This document shows, piece after piece, positions 45,694 through 56,800 of a stretch of DNA of 64,000 bases. Position numbers and translations under genes: made by a program. The stretch's first letter is position 1; each line of letters opens with the position of its first letter. Origin of the DNA: Lacisediminihabitans changchengi. GTDB lineage: Bacteria; Actinomycetota; Actinomycetes; Actinomycetales; Microbacteriaceae. The notes under the pieces were generated by a model that did no database searches, was not told the DNA's origin, and was given only the letters and a program-made list of their open reading frames with translations. Location: contig NZ_JAEPES010000004.1 in NCBI RefSeq assembly GCF_016634425.1, positions 100,925 to 164,924 of the forward strand. The letters are read 5' to 3'.

Positions 45694-47271
45694 CTACTCC
45701 CACTCGATCGTCCCCGGCGGCTTCGACGTGACGTCGAGCACTACCCGGTTGACCCCGGCCACCTCATTGGTGATCCGGTTGGAGATGCGCGCTAGCACGT
45801 CGTACGGCAGGCGCGTCCAGTCCGCGGTCATCGCGTCTTCGGACGACACCGGACGCAGCACGATCGGGTGACCGTATGTTCGCCCGTCACCCTGCACACC
45901 CACGGAGCGCACGTCGGCGAGCAGCACGACCGGGCACTGCCAGATCTCCTGGTCGAGTCCGGCGGCGGTCAGCTCGGCGCGCACGATGGCGTCGGCCGAG
46001 CGCAGCAGTTCGAGGCGGTCACGGGTGACCTCCCCGACGATGCGGATGCCGAGGCCGGGCCCAGGGAACGGCTGGCGGCCGACGATGACCTCGGGCAGGC
46101 CGAGCTCCCGCCCGATGGCCCGCACCTCGTCTTTGAACAGGGTGCGCAGCGGCTCGACCAGAGCAAACTGCAGGTCTTCGGGCAGGCCGCCCACGTTGTG
46201 GTGGCTCTTGATGTTGGCGGTGCCGGTTCCCCCGCCGCTCTCCACGACATCCGGGTACAGGGTGCCCTGCACCAGAAACTCGATCGGCTCCCCGTCGGAC
46301 GCAGCCTCGGCCGCGAGGTCGGCCGCGGCCGCTTCGAAGGAACGGATGAATTCCCGTCCGATGATCTTGCGCTTGGTTTCCGGGTCGGTGACGCCGGCCA
46401 GCGCATCGAGAAATTGGTCGACCGCGTCGACCGTCACTAGACGCACGCCGGTGGAGGCGACGTAGTCTTCCTCGACCTGGCGACGCTCGTCTTGGCGCAG
46501 CAGCCCGTGGTCGACGAAGATGCAGACCAGCTGGTCGCCGACCGCCTTGTGCACGATTGCCGCGGCGACGGCAGAGTCGACGCCTCCGGAGAGTCCGCAA
46601 ATGACGCGGGCGCTGCCGACCTGCGCACGGATGCGCTCGACCTGCTCGTCGATGACGTTGGCGCTGTTCCAGTCGGCCGGTATTCCCGCGGCGTCGTGGA
46701 GGAAGTTCTCGAGCACACGCTGCCCGTATTCGGAGTGCTTGACCTCCGGGTGCCACTGCACCCCGTACATCCGCTTCTCGTCGCTAGCGAACGCCGCGAC
46801 GGGGGTGGAGTCGCTGGATGCCAGCACCGTGAAGCCTTCTGGCGCCTTGGAGACCGAGTCGCCGTGACTCATCCACGTGGTCTGCTCGCTCGGCTGGTCG
46901 CCGAGCAGCGTGCTGGTTCCTTCGGCGAGCGTGACGGCGGTGGAGCCGTACTCGCGCAGGCCCGTGTTGGCGACCTCGCCGCCGAGCTGCTGCGCCATCA
47001 CCTGGAAGCCGTAGCAGATGCCCAGGGTGGGAATACCGAGCTCGAGGATGCCCGGGTCGAGGGTGGGCGAGCCCGCGTCGTACACGCTGGACGGTCCGCC
47101 GCTCAGCACGATGCCTGCGGGATTGAGCGCAGCCACCTCGGCGGCGGTGATCGTGTGCGGCACGATCTCTGAGTAGACGTTGGCCTCGCGCACCCGGCGG
47201 GCGATCAACTGGGCATACTGCGCGCCGAAGTCGACGACGAGTACGGGCTGGTGGGACGTTTCGCTGCTAAT
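45694..47271 (-). CDS. guaA: GMP synthase (glutamine-hydrolysing)
   Basis: Aminates XMP to GMP. The class I amidotransferase domain has the Cys of GICYGFQ and His of QWHPEV; the ATP-pyrophosphatase domain has GLSGGVDS; the C-terminal dimer domain ends PPGTIEWE. The family N-terminus ([24 protein letters not shown]) requires a start at 47271, where the codon is ATT: there is no in-frame ATG, GTG or TTG between there and the far upstream frame. GAGG lies six bases before the ATT, inside the DUF3817 gene, whose TAG stop overlaps it. That gives 525 residues, the usual length. Confidence 0.93.
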   Translation of the reverse strand: MSSETSHQPVLVVDFGAQYAQLIARRVREANVYSEIVPHTITAAEVAALNPAGIVLSGGPSSVYDAGSPTLDPGILELGIPTLGICYGFQVMAQQLGGEVANTGLREYGSTAVTLAEGTSTLLGDQPSEQTTWMSHGDSVSKAPEGFTVLASSDSTPVAAFASDEKRMYGVQWHPEVKHSEYGQRVLENFLHDAAGIPADWNSANVIDEQVERIRAQVGSARVICGLSGGVDSAVAAAIVHKAVGDQLVCIFVDHGLLRQDERRQVEEDYVASTGVRLVTVDAVDQFLDALAGVTDPETKRKIIGREFIRSFEAAAADLAAEAASDGEPIEFLVQGTLYPDVVESGGGTGTANIKSHHNVGGLPEDLQFALVEPLRTLFKDEVRAIGRELGLPEVIVGRQPFPGPGLGIRIVGEVTRDRLELLRSADAIVRAELTAAGLDQEIWQCPVVLLADVRSVGVQGDGRTYGHPIVLRPVSSEDAMTADWTRLPYDVLARISNRITNEVAGVNRVVLDVTSKPPGTIEWE

Positions 47272-47746
47272 GAGCGACCTCGGCTTTCGACGGGGGCGGG
47301 GTGGTGGACGAGCCGCGGGCCTCGAGCTCTGCGAGCTCGGTGACGGCCCGGCGGGAGACGAAGTGTTCGACGATGAACGACAGGAAGGGCACGACCCCGC
47401 CGAGGGCGATCGCCACGAAGCGGGTGAACGGCCAGCGCATGAGGCTCCACAGCCGGAAGTCCATGAACAGGTAGACGACGTAGAGCCAGCCGTGCGCGAT
47501 GAGGATGCCCGTTGACAGGTTGATTCCGCTGACGGTGTTGTGGATGTCGATCGGGTTCCACGGCACCAGGGCGATGAAGCCCTGCGAGCTGCCGAGGTAG
47601 ATCTCACGGTGGATGCCGGTGTATTTGAGGATCACCTCGAGCACGAGCAGCAACAGCAGAATGCCGGTGACGTAGGCGGAGACCTTGTAGAGCTTGAGTG
47701 CGGTGCGGATGCGCGGCACGTCGGAGAGCTTGGGGGTGATCGCCAT
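47267..47746 (-). CDS. DUF3817-family membrane protein
   Basis: 159 residues, three helices (about 22-42, 78-95, 100-130 region). The segment [26 protein letters not shown] and the later [20 protein letters not shown] are typical of DUF3817, often found near cytochrome-oxidase assembly genes. It follows SURF1 by four bases, and its stop overlaps the guaA start. Confidence 0.85.
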   Translation of the reverse strand: MAITPKLSDVPRIRTALKLYKVSAYVTGILLLLLVLEVILKYTGIHREIYLGSSQGFIALVPWNPIDIHNTVSGINLSTGILIAHGWLYVVYLFMDFRLWSLMRWPFTRFVAIALGGVVPFLSFIVEHFVSRRAVTELAELEARGSSTTPPPSKAEVAH

Positions 47747-47750
47747 GGTT

Positions 47751-48554
47751 CTAGTTTACTTCCGCTGGTTCGAGTGATTCGGCCTGCTGCTGGGCCTGCT
47801 CCGCCTCCTCCTGCTCGCGCTCGTGCGCGTCGCGCACCAGGCGATACCAGAGGAAGATCGCAAAGCCGGCGAACACGATCCATTCGACCGCGTAGAAGAT
47901 GTTGAGCCAGTTGACTTCGACGCTGGATGTCGGGGCCGGCGAGTAGATCGCCGTCAGCCCCGCAGGCGCCTTCGCGCTCACCAGGTATCCCCCGTAGATC
48001 CCCGAGGGATCGACCGACTTCCAGGTGTTCAGCATGGCGCCGGACGACACGGAGGTGAGCTTGCCGTGCTCGAAGTCGCTGTCTTGCGGGGCCTCTCCGG
48101 CGAAGTACCGGCCGCTGACGGTGGCGGCACCCGAACGCTCGTTCAGGGCGGCGAGGGCGGCGCGCGCCTCAGAGCTGGTCTTCGCCCAGCCGACGGCGAC
48201 GGGGAGTCCGGCACCGGCATCCGTCACGCCCTCGACCGTGTCAACCCGGAAGTGTCCGATCACCCAGACGCCCTGATCGCCGTCGTTGAGGCGGTCAGTA
48301 ACTATGAGCGCGTCGCCGGGAACCCAGTGTCCGCTGGCTTCGACCAACTGGCCGTCCTGGGTGTCGGTCGCGCCGGTCTGTGGCTTCGCGATGGCCGTGA
48401 GCTGTTCGACGGTCTCGGTGTCGCGGCTGACCACGGTGCCGTTCTGGACGCTGCGAGAGAGCTGCCACTGGCTGAGTAGTGCGAACGTCGCGGCGAGAGC
48501 CAGTGCGAACAGGAGTGCCGCAATCCAGCGGGGGCGACGTGCGACGGACCACAT
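47751..48554 (-). CDS. SURF1-family cytochrome oxidase biogenesis protein
   Basis: 267 residues with the SURF1 architecture: an N-terminal helix (about 10-30), an extracytoplasmic domain with SGHWVPGDALIVTDR and the conserved GG-type segment IYGGYLV, and a C-terminal helix (about 215-240). It helps insert haem into cytochrome aa3 oxidase in other bacteria. The C-terminal tail is Glu/Gln-rich. It starts seven bases after the antiporter stop. Confidence 0.87.
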   Translation of the reverse strand: MWSVARRPRWIAALLFALALAATFALLSQWQLSRSVQNGTVVSRDTETVEQLTAIAKPQTGATDTQDGQLVEASGHWVPGDALIVTDRLNDGDQGVWVIGHFRVDTVEGVTDAGAGLPVAVGWAKTSSEARAALAALNERSGAATVSGRYFAGEAPQDSDFEHGKLTSVSSGAMLNTWKSVDPSGIYGGYLVSAKAPAGLTAIYSPAPTSSVEVNWLNIFYAVEWIVFAGFAIFLWYRLVRDAHEREQEEAEQAQQQAESLEPAEVN

Positions 48555-48561
48555 GGGGTGC

Positions 48562-49950
48562 TCAGTACTCCGGATCTCTCTTGCGTTCGGTCTGCTCGTC
48601 CGACTGGGACATGGCCTGTTCGATCAGCCGATCGGTTGCCTCGGCCAGGTCATCCGACTTCTCCACGTCCACCTCGTCGATGTCGGTGTCGCCGTGCGGG
48701 TCGGGTTCCTGACCGGCGGTGGCCGCTTCGACCAGGGCGATGGCTTCGTCGCCCATCGCGTCCCGTCGCGGCGGTGCCGTGACGCGCTTCTTCCGGAACA
48801 GTATGGCCCCCGCTCGCTCGGAGTTCGCCGCGAGCACCGGGCCGACGATGGACATGATGAGCACGTACAGACCGGCGAACGGCGTGAGCCTGCTGTCGAG
48901 ACCGGCGGCGGTGGCGAGCGTCGCCAGGATCAGCGCGAACTCGCCGCGGTTCTGCAGCATGGCGCTGGCGTTGAATCCCTCGGCCGGGGTGAGCTTGTTG
49001 ATCCAGGCGATCAGCTGGCCGCCCGCGGTGTTCACCACCAGGGTGAGCACGACCGCGACGATCACCGGGATCCAGACCGCACCGAAGGTCGACGGATTGA
49101 GGGCAAGACCGAAGTTCAGGAAGAAGAAGGCGCCGAAGACATCCCTGAGCGGCAGCGCGAACTGCTCGACGCGGGTGCGGAACCGGGTCGCGCCCAGCAC
49201 CAGTCCGATCAGGAAGGCGCCGATCGCATCCGAGACCCCCAGCAGCTCGCCGATGCCACCGAAGGCGACCGCGAGGCCGAAGAACAGGATGGTGAACAGT
49301 TCGTCATCTCGGGTGCGCACCATGCGTGAGACGAATTTGCCACCGAACCTCGCCAGCGCGAACATCGCCACCAGGAAGGTGAACGAGATGGCGAGCTGCA
49401 GCACGACCTCCCAGAGCGAGGTCTCGCCGCCCAGAACCACCGAGACGATCGCCAGATAGATGGCGATGTAGACGTCCTCGAGCACCATGATGCCCAGCAC
49501 CGCCGGGGTCTCGCGGTTGGCCAGGCGTTTGAACTCGATGAGCAGTTTCGTGACGATGGCGCTCGAGGACGTCGCGGTCATCCCCGCGATGATCAGAGCC
49601 TCCCGGGTACCCCAGCCCACCCAGAGTCCGAAGCCGAAGCCGACCGCCATGTTGATCGCGATGCGGGTGCCGCCCGACAGCAGCAGAGCCTTCACGTTGC
49701 CGTAGAACTCGTCCTGATCGAACTCGAGACCGAGGCTGAAGAGCAGGAAGATGAGGCCGAAGACGGCGATGAGTTCGACATCCGCCGGTTTGAAGTTGAG
49801 CGGGAACAGGTGGAAGTTCGGGCTCGCGATGAGGCCGACGAGCATGTAGATCGGGATGGCCGGCAGGCCTATTCGTTTGCCGAGCCGCCCGAGAACGTAG
49901 GCGATGAGGAAGAGGACGCCGAGGGTCAGGAGTTCTTGGCCCAGATGCAT
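48562..49950 (-). CDS. CPA2-family cation:proton antiporter (KhtU-like)
   Basis: 462 residues with about twelve helices and a cytosolic C-terminal tail (about 390-462) rich in Asp/Glu. GLEFDQDEFYGNV and TATSSSAIVTKLL are typical Na+/H+-exchanger-fold motifs. With the small TrkA-C protein encoded two bases upstream it forms a KhtTU-type K+(/NH4+)/H+ antiporter, as in Bacillus. Confidence 0.87.
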   Translation of the reverse strand: MHLGQELLTLGVLFLIAYVLGRLGKRIGLPAIPIYMLVGLIASPNFHLFPLNFKPADVELIAVFGLIFLLFSLGLEFDQDEFYGNVKALLLSGGTRIAINMAVGFGFGLWVGWGTREALIIAGMTATSSSAIVTKLLIEFKRLANRETPAVLGIMVLEDVYIAIYLAIVSVVLGGETSLWEVVLQLAISFTFLVAMFALARFGGKFVSRMVRTRDDELFTILFFGLAVAFGGIGELLGVSDAIGAFLIGLVLGATRFRTRVEQFALPLRDVFGAFFFLNFGLALNPSTFGAVWIPVIVAVVLTLVVNTAGGQLIAWINKLTPAEGFNASAMLQNRGEFALILATLATAAGLDSRLTPFAGLYVLIMSIVGPVLAANSERAGAILFRKKRVTAPPRRDAMGDEAIALVEAATAGQEPDPHGDTDIDEVDVEKSDDLAEATDRLIEQAMSQSDEQTERKRDPEY

Positions 49951-49952
49951 CG

Positions 49953-50480
49953 CTACCCCTGGGGCGAGTCTGCTGTGGCCTTGCGGGCCATCTCGCCGGT
50001 GCGATAGAAGGTGAACGCCTTGGCGACCTTCTCGGGGGAACCGGCCACCACGAGCGTGTCGCCCGGGAAGACCTTGAAGTCGTCTGCCGGGGCCGGGTTC
50101 GCGGAATCGCCACGCACCACGGCAACGACCGTGAGCCCGACGACGCCGTGAGAGGCAAGGTTGCCGAGCTGCTGCCCGGCGATGTGGTCGTCGTAATCGA
50201 CGGTGAACCAGTCGATCGACAGCCCGGGGATCTGGTCGAGTTTATCGAGGCCCTCGGTGATGCGGGTGCCACCGAGCAGTTCGGCGAGGGTGTGCGCCTC
50301 GTCCTCGCTCAGACGCAGCGAGACCTTGTTCGAATCCGACCCGTCTTCCTCGTCGGCGAAGGTGATGAGGTCGCTGTGACCCGAGCGGTGCGTGATCACT
50401 CCGGCCTTGCCGCCGTCGGCGGTCACGAAGGTGTGCAGCACGCCGACACCGGGCAATTTGACCCGACGAACATCGACCAT
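49953..50480 (-). CDS. TrkA-C domain regulatory subunit (KhtT-like)
   Basis: About 175 residues. The C-terminal RCK_C/TrkA-C domain (about 85-165) holds VVAVVRGDSANPAPADDFKVFPGDTLVVAGSPEKV, the nucleotide-binding type seen in KhtT. I start it at the ATG at 50480: AAGGAG lies seven bases before it, whereas the GTG two codons upstream (50486) is only one base from that site. It is probably co-translated with the antiporter. Confidence 0.87.
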   Translation of the reverse strand: MVDVRRVKLPGVGVLHTFVTADGGKAGVITHRSGHSDLITFADEEDGSDSNKVSLRLSEDEAHTLAELLGGTRITEGLDKLDQIPGLSIDWFTVDYDDHIAGQQLGNLASHGVVGLTVVAVVRGDSANPAPADDFKVFPGDTLVVAGSPEKVAKAFTFYRTGEMARKATADSPQG

Positions 50481-50579
50481 GGTCACACTCCTTCAGCGTT
50501 TAGCTCGGGATATCAGTCTACCGAGGCTCCGGATGACCTCACCCGCCGTTCGCCCACGGCTCAGGCCGCGCGCCCCGCC

Positions 50580-51698
50580 CTACTTGGTGTACGGCGCGAT
50601 GACCACGTCGACCCGCTGGAATTCCTTGAGGTCTGAGTAGCCGGTGGTCGCCATCGATCGACGGAGAGCGCCCACCAGGTTCACGGTGCCGTCGGCGACC
50701 GTGGACGGTCCGTACAAGATCTGCTCGAGCGGCGCCAGCGACCCGACCTCGACGCGGTTTCCTCGCGGGAGTTCGGAGTGGTGGGCCTCCGTGCCCCAGT
50801 GGTATCCGCCACCGGGAGCCTCGGTGGCCCGGGCCAGCGTCGACCCGAGCATGACGGCATCCGCCCCGACCGAGAACGCCTTGGCGATGTCGCCGCTGGT
50901 GCCGAGGCCGCCGTCGGCGATGACGTGCACGTAGCGGCCGCCAGACTCGTCCATGTAATCGCGGCGCGCGCCGGCGACATCCGCCACCGCGGTCGCCATC
51001 GGTGCATGGATGCCGAGGCTCGCGCGCGTCGTCGACGCGGCACCCCCGCCGAATCCGACGAGCACGCCGGCCGCGCCCGTGCGCATGAGGTGCAGCGCGG
51101 GCGTGTACCCGGATGCCCCGCCCACGATCACCGGGACGTCGAGCTCGTAGATGAACTTCTTGAGGTTGAGCGGCTCCTGGTTCTTGGAGACGTGCTCGGC
51201 GCTGACCGTGGTGCCGCGGATGACGAACAGGTCGACGCCGGCGGCGACGACGGTCTCGTACAGCTCCTGCGTGCGCTGCGGGGAGAGCGCCCCGGCGACG
51301 GTCACGCCCGAGGCGCGGATTTCCGCCAGGCGGGCGGTGACCAGCTCTGGCTTGATCGGCTCGGAGTAGATCGCCTGCATGCGCTGGTTCGCTTGATCGG
51401 CGGGAAGGGAGCGGATCTCGTCCAGAAGCGGCTGCGGGTCGTCGTACCGGGTCCACAGACCTTCGAGGTCGAGCACACCGAGGCCGCCCAGCTCACCCAT
51501 GCGGATGGCGGTCGCCGGGGACACGACCGAGTCCATCGGTGCCGCCAGGAACGGGATCTTGAACTGGTACGCGTCGATGCTCCAGCTGACCGAGACGTCT
51601 TGGGGGTCGCGGGTGCGCCGGTTCGGCACGATCGCGATGTCGTCGAAGGCGTAGGCCCGACGGGCGCGCTTGGCGCGCCCAATTTCGATGTCACTCAC
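50580..51698 (-). CDS. guaB3: GuaB3-family IMP dehydrogenase-related protein (Ser in place of active Cys)
   Basis: 372 residues, a CBS-less IMPDH-fold protein typical of actinobacteria. The TIM-barrel loop that carries the catalytic Cys in IMPDH (GSICTTR) reads AASTTR here, so Ser222 replaces it. The flap regions RAYAFDDIAIVPN, LAAPMDSVVSP and IADGGLGTSGDIAKA are kept. Activity should not be assumed: the family has been proposed to act as an IMPDH or GMP-reductase-like enzyme. The start is GTG, 45 bases after guaB. Confidence 0.9.
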   Translation of the reverse strand: MSDIEIGRAKRARRAYAFDDIAIVPNRRTRDPQDVSVSWSIDAYQFKIPFLAAPMDSVVSPATAIRMGELGGLGVLDLEGLWTRYDDPQPLLDEIRSLPADQANQRMQAIYSEPIKPELVTARLAEIRASGVTVAGALSPQRTQELYETVVAAGVDLFVIRGTTVSAEHVSKNQEPLNLKKFIYELDVPVIVGGASGYTPALHLMRTGAAGVLVGFGGGAASTTRASLGIHAPMATAVADVAGARRDYMDESGGRYVHVIADGGLGTSGDIAKAFSVGADAVMLGSTLARATEAPGGGYHWGTEAHHSELPRGNRVEVGSLAPLEQILYGPSTVADGTVNLVGALRRSMATTGYSDLKEFQRVDVVIAPYTK

Positions 51699-51743
51699 TC
51701 GATCTAGCCTACCCGGGGCCGGGAACAGCGCGTCCCGGCACCG

Positions 51744-53339
<1,596 letters not shown>

Positions 53340-53477
53340 CTATTCCACTGTGCATAATTGCCCGAGACCGAACGGTGTTCTCTGCGAAACACAGGGGACA
53401 CAATCGGTCTATAACGTCAGTGCAGACGGAGCGGCCATCGCTGCCTTCCCGACTCCCCCTGGTTCCCGGAGGTCCCC

Positions 53478-54881
53478 ATGGTGAAAGCGCTCAGAGCTAG
53501 ACCCGCCGTTTTGCGGGTCGTTCTCGCGCTGCTCGTGTTCGCAGTCGCTGCGGCCGTGTTCGCGTTTTCTGCCCCCTCGGCCAACGCCGCGCCGGCATCC
53601 GGCTCGGTGCCAGCGGTCGACACGACGCCCGCGCCGACGGATTCGCCGCAGAGCATCGGCGTCTGGGTGCGCATAGCCGCCGACAAGAGCAATGTGCCGA
53701 ACGTCTCGGTGACGGTGACCGGCAAGGGTGTTTCGCTCACGGTCGTGACCGGCGCGGACGGAAAGGTAACTGTCCCGCTCGCCAAACCCGGCACCTACAA
53801 GCTCGCCATCGACAAGTCGACGCTCCCCGACGGCCAGAAAGTTCTCGGCCAAGATCCGCGCGAGGTGGCAGTCAGCACCGGAAACCAGGGCGTGCCAGGT
53901 TACTTTCTGCTCGGAGACGGCAACACCGGCGCGGTGCCTTCGGCTAGCGCGAGCCCGGGCGCTGGCTCGAGCGACTCCGGCGGATCCACGAAGCAATCGA
54001 TTGCGGATGTCGTGCTCCCCCGTATCGCGACGGGCCTCATCTTCGGCCTGCTGATCGCGCTCGCCTCCATCGGCGTCTCGCTGATCTACGGCACAACCGG
54101 CCTCAACAACTTCGCTCACGGCGAGCTGGTCACCTTCGGCGCCCTCGCCGGCTACGTGGTCGCCGGTCCGCTGCACCTCCCGGGCTGGTTCGGCATCATC
54201 GTCGCCCTGGTGCTCGGTGGTGCCTTCGGCTACCTCCAAGACCTCGGGCTCTGGAAACCGCTGCGCAAGAAGGGAGTCGGGCTGATCCCGCTGATGATCG
54301 TCAGCATCGGGCTCTCGCTGGCACTGCGCTACATCTTCCAGTTCATCTTCGGCCCCGACCTCCTGGTCACCCCCAACAACCAGTCCTCAGTGCTGAACCT
54401 CGGACCGATCCACCTGCGATCCACCGACATCTCCAGCCCGATCATCTGCATCGTGGTCCTGCTGCTCGTGGCGTTCGCTCTGCTGCGCACCCGCATCGGC
54501 AAGGCGACGCGGGCGGTCGCCGACAACCGGTCGCTCGCCGCGGCCACCGGCATCAACGTCGAGCGGGTTATCCGCATCGTCTGGGTCGCCGGTGGCGCCC
54601 TGGCCGGCCTCTCCGGCGCCCTGATCGGCTACTACCAGCCGGTCAGCTGGCAGACCGGCGCAAGCATCCTGCTGCTGATCTTCGCCTCGGTCACCCTGGG
54701 TGGTCTGGGCACGGCATTCGGCGCCCTGGTCGGTTCGCTCGTCATCGGCCTGATCGTCGACCTGTCGCAGGCGGTGGGCGTGCCGTCGAACATGAAGTTC
54801 GTCGCGGCGCTGCTCGTGATGATCATCATCCTCATCTTCAGACCACAGGGGATCCTGGGTCGCAAGGACCGGATCGGTTAA
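53478..54881 (+). CDS. livH: Branched-chain amino-acid ABC transporter permease with an N-terminal secreted domain
   Basis: 467 residues, much longer than LivH (about 300). The first 37 residues are a signal peptide or helix ending SANA. Residues 55-145 form a carboxypeptidase-regulatory-like beta domain (SVTVTGKGVSLTVVTGADGKVTVPLAKPGTYKLAID). A Ser/Gly linker (150-172) follows, then the LivH permease from about 178 (GLIFGLLIALASIGVSLIYGTTGLNNFAHGELVTFGAL). The extra domain would face outside, where it could meet the binding protein. GGAGG lies five bases before the ATG. First gene of livHMGF. Confidence 0.88.
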   Translation: MVKALRARPAVLRVVLALLVFAVAAAVFAFSAPSANAAPASGSVPAVDTTPAPTDSPQSIGVWVRIAADKSNVPNVSVTVTGKGVSLTVVTGADGKVTVPLAKPGTYKLAIDKSTLPDGQKVLGQDPREVAVSTGNQGVPGYFLLGDGNTGAVPSASASPGAGSSDSGGSTKQSIADVVLPRIATGLIFGLLIALASIGVSLIYGTTGLNNFAHGELVTFGALAGYVVAGPLHLPGWFGIIVALVLGGAFGYLQDLGLWKPLRKKGVGLIPLMIVSIGLSLALRYIFQFIFGPDLLVTPNNQSSVLNLGPIHLRSTDISSPIICIVVLLLVAFALLRTRIGKATRAVADNRSLAAATGINVERVIRIVWVAGGALAGLSGALIGYYQPVSWQTGASILLLIFASVTLGGLGTAFGALVGSLVIGLIVDLSQAVGVPSNMKFVAALLVMIIILIFRPQGILGRKDRIG

Positions 54882-54891
54882 GGGGCCACTC

Positions 54892-55866
54892 ATGGACTGG
54901 AATTTCATTCCCCTGGCATTCGGCCAGATCGTCTCGCCGCTCACCATCGGCTACGCACTCGCGGCCCTCGGCCTGGCCGTGCACTTCGGATTCACCGGCC
55001 TACTCAACTTCGGCCAGGCCGGCTTCATGGCGGTCGGTGGCTACTTCTTCGCCATCACCACGGTCAAGTTCGACTGGCCACTCTGGGCTGCCCTCATCGC
55101 CTGTGTGGTCGGCGCAGTGCTGTTCGCCCTGCTGCTCGGTATCCCCACGCTCCGGCTGCGAGCGGACTACCTCAGCATCGTGACGATCGCCGCGGCGGAG
55201 ATCGTGCGGTACACGGTGAAGACGCCGGCGATCAGCAAGTTCACCGGCGGCTCCGACGGGATCAACGGTGCGTCCCGCGACTTCTATGCGCTGAACCCCA
55301 TTCCAGAGGGCCAGTATGGCTTCGGGGTTCTCACCTACAACAACAACCAGCTCTGGTCGATCATCGTCGGCTGGGCAGTCGTCGCCATCGCGGCCGTGCT
55401 GGTCTGGCAGCTGATGCGAAGCCCGTGGGGCCGCGTGATCAAGGGCATCCGGGAAGACGAAGATGCCGTGCGCAGCCTCGGCAAGAACGTCACCTGGTAC
55501 AAGATGCAGTCGCTGATCTTGGGTGGTGTGCTGGCCGCCATCGCTACGGTGCTGATCATCATCCCCACCTCACTGCAGCCCGACAACTACGGCACGCAGA
55601 CCACGTTCTTCCTGTACACGATCGTGCTCCTCGGTGGGGCCACCACCGTTCTCGGCCCGATCCTCGGCTCGGTCATCTTCTGGATCGTGCTCAACCTCGC
55701 CGACGGAGTGCTCACCATCCTGGTGAACAACCACCTGCTGCCGATCACCTCGATCCAGCAGGGACCCATCCGTTTCATCATCGTCGGGATCGCGCTCATG
55801 ATCCTCGTGATCTTCCGCCCCCAGGGCATACTCGGCAAGAAGAGGGAGGCGCATTTCAGTGAGTGA
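54892..55866 (+). CDS. livM: Branched-chain amino-acid ABC transporter permease LivM
   Basis: Second membrane subunit, 324 residues with about nine helices. The EAA-like coupling loop (MRSPWGRVIKGIREDEDAVRSLGKNVTWYK) and the start GFTGLLNFGQAGFMAVGGYFFA are typical. It begins ten bases after livH and overlaps livG by eight bases. Confidence 0.93.
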   Translation: MDWNFIPLAFGQIVSPLTIGYALAALGLAVHFGFTGLLNFGQAGFMAVGGYFFAITTVKFDWPLWAALIACVVGAVLFALLLGIPTLRLRADYLSIVTIAAAEIVRYTVKTPAISKFTGGSDGINGASRDFYALNPIPEGQYGFGVLTYNNNQLWSIIVGWAVVAIAAVLVWQLMRSPWGRVIKGIREDEDAVRSLGKNVTWYKMQSLILGGVLAAIATVLIIIPTSLQPDNYGTQTTFFLYTIVLLGGATTVLGPILGSVIFWIVLNLADGVLTILVNNHLLPITSIQQGPIRFIIVGIALMILVIFRPQGILGKKREAHFSE

Positions 55867-56800
55867 CACCACGCAGACTGTTCAGCTACAGGTCGGGGAG
55901 CCTCTACCCGGCGTAAAGAAGGTCGACCCGATCCTGGTCGCCGATAAGGTGCGGCGCACCTTCGGCGGCGTGAACGCGGTCGACGTAGCGCACGTCGAGA
56001 TCCCGCGGAACGCGATCACGGCGCTGATCGGACCGAACGGTGCGGGCAAGACCACGTTCTTCAACCTGCTCACCGGGTTCGACAAGCCCGACGAAGGAAC
56101 GTGGTTTCTCGACGGCAAGAGCCTCGCCGGAGTGCCCGCCTACAAGGTCGCCCGCCGTGGCATGGTGCGCACCTTCCAGCTGACCAAGGCGCTCAGCCTG
56201 CTGAGCGTGCTCGAGAACATGCGGCTCGGAGCGGGCAACCAGGGCGGAGAGCACTTCCTTTCCGCGTTGATCCCTGGGCTGTGGCGCAAGCGCGAGGAGG
56301 ACATCACCGCGCAGGCGATGGAGCTGCTCGCGCGCTTCAAGCTCGACACCAAGGCCGACGACTACGCGGCGAGCCTCTCCGGCGGGCAGCGCAAGCTGCT
56401 CGAGATGGCTCGCGCACTGATGAGCAAGCCCGAGCTGGTCATGCTCGACGAGCCCATGGCCGGCGTCAACCCGGCGCTGACCCAGTCGCTGCTCGGCCAC
56501 ATCCTGAACCTCAAGAAGGAGGGCATGACCGTGCTCTTCGTCGAGCACGACATGCACATGGTGCAGACCATCGCCGACTGGGTGATCGTCATGGCCGAGG
56601 GCAAGATCGTGGCCGAGGGCTACCCGGATGTCGTCATGCGCGACCAGGCCGTCATCGACGCGTACCTCGGGGCTCACCACGACACCGACCTCGGCAGCCT
56701 GACCGGACAACTGAATGTCGCCAAGGACATCGGAGACGAGCACCTGGCGGCAGAGATCGCCGAAGAGATCGCGGAAGAGGGTGCCACCGATGGCAAGTGA
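55859..56800 (+). CDS. livG: Branched-chain amino-acid ABC transporter ATPase LivG
   Basis: 313 residues. Walker A GPNGAGKTT, signature LSGGQ and Walker B LVMLDEP are intact. The LivG marker (FNLLTGF, RTFQLTKAL) is clear. A C-terminal extension of about 40 residues (EHLAAEIAEEIAEEGATDGK) is acidic. The GTG start lies inside the livM end, with GGGAGG nine bases upstream. Confidence 0.93.
   Translation: MSDTTQTVQLQVGEPLPGVKKVDPILVADKVRRTFGGVNAVDVAHVEIPRNAITALIGPNGAGKTTFFNLLTGFDKPDEGTWFLDGKSLAGVPAYKVARRGMVRTFQLTKALSLLSVLENMRLGAGNQGGEHFLSALIPGLWRKREEDITAQAMELLARFKLDTKADDYAASLSGGQRKLLEMARALMSKPELVMLDEPMAGVNPALTQSLLGHILNLKKEGMTVLFVEHDMHMVQTIADWVIVMAEGKIVAEGYPDVVMRDQAVIDAYLGAHHDTDLGSLTGQLNVAKDIGDEHLAAEIAEEIAEEGATDGK

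Noticed and set aside
47272..47607. N-terminal extension of guaA by 112 codons
   Set aside because: The extension is the DUF3817 gene read in another frame and is Ser/Arg/Pro-rich; guaA is full length without it.
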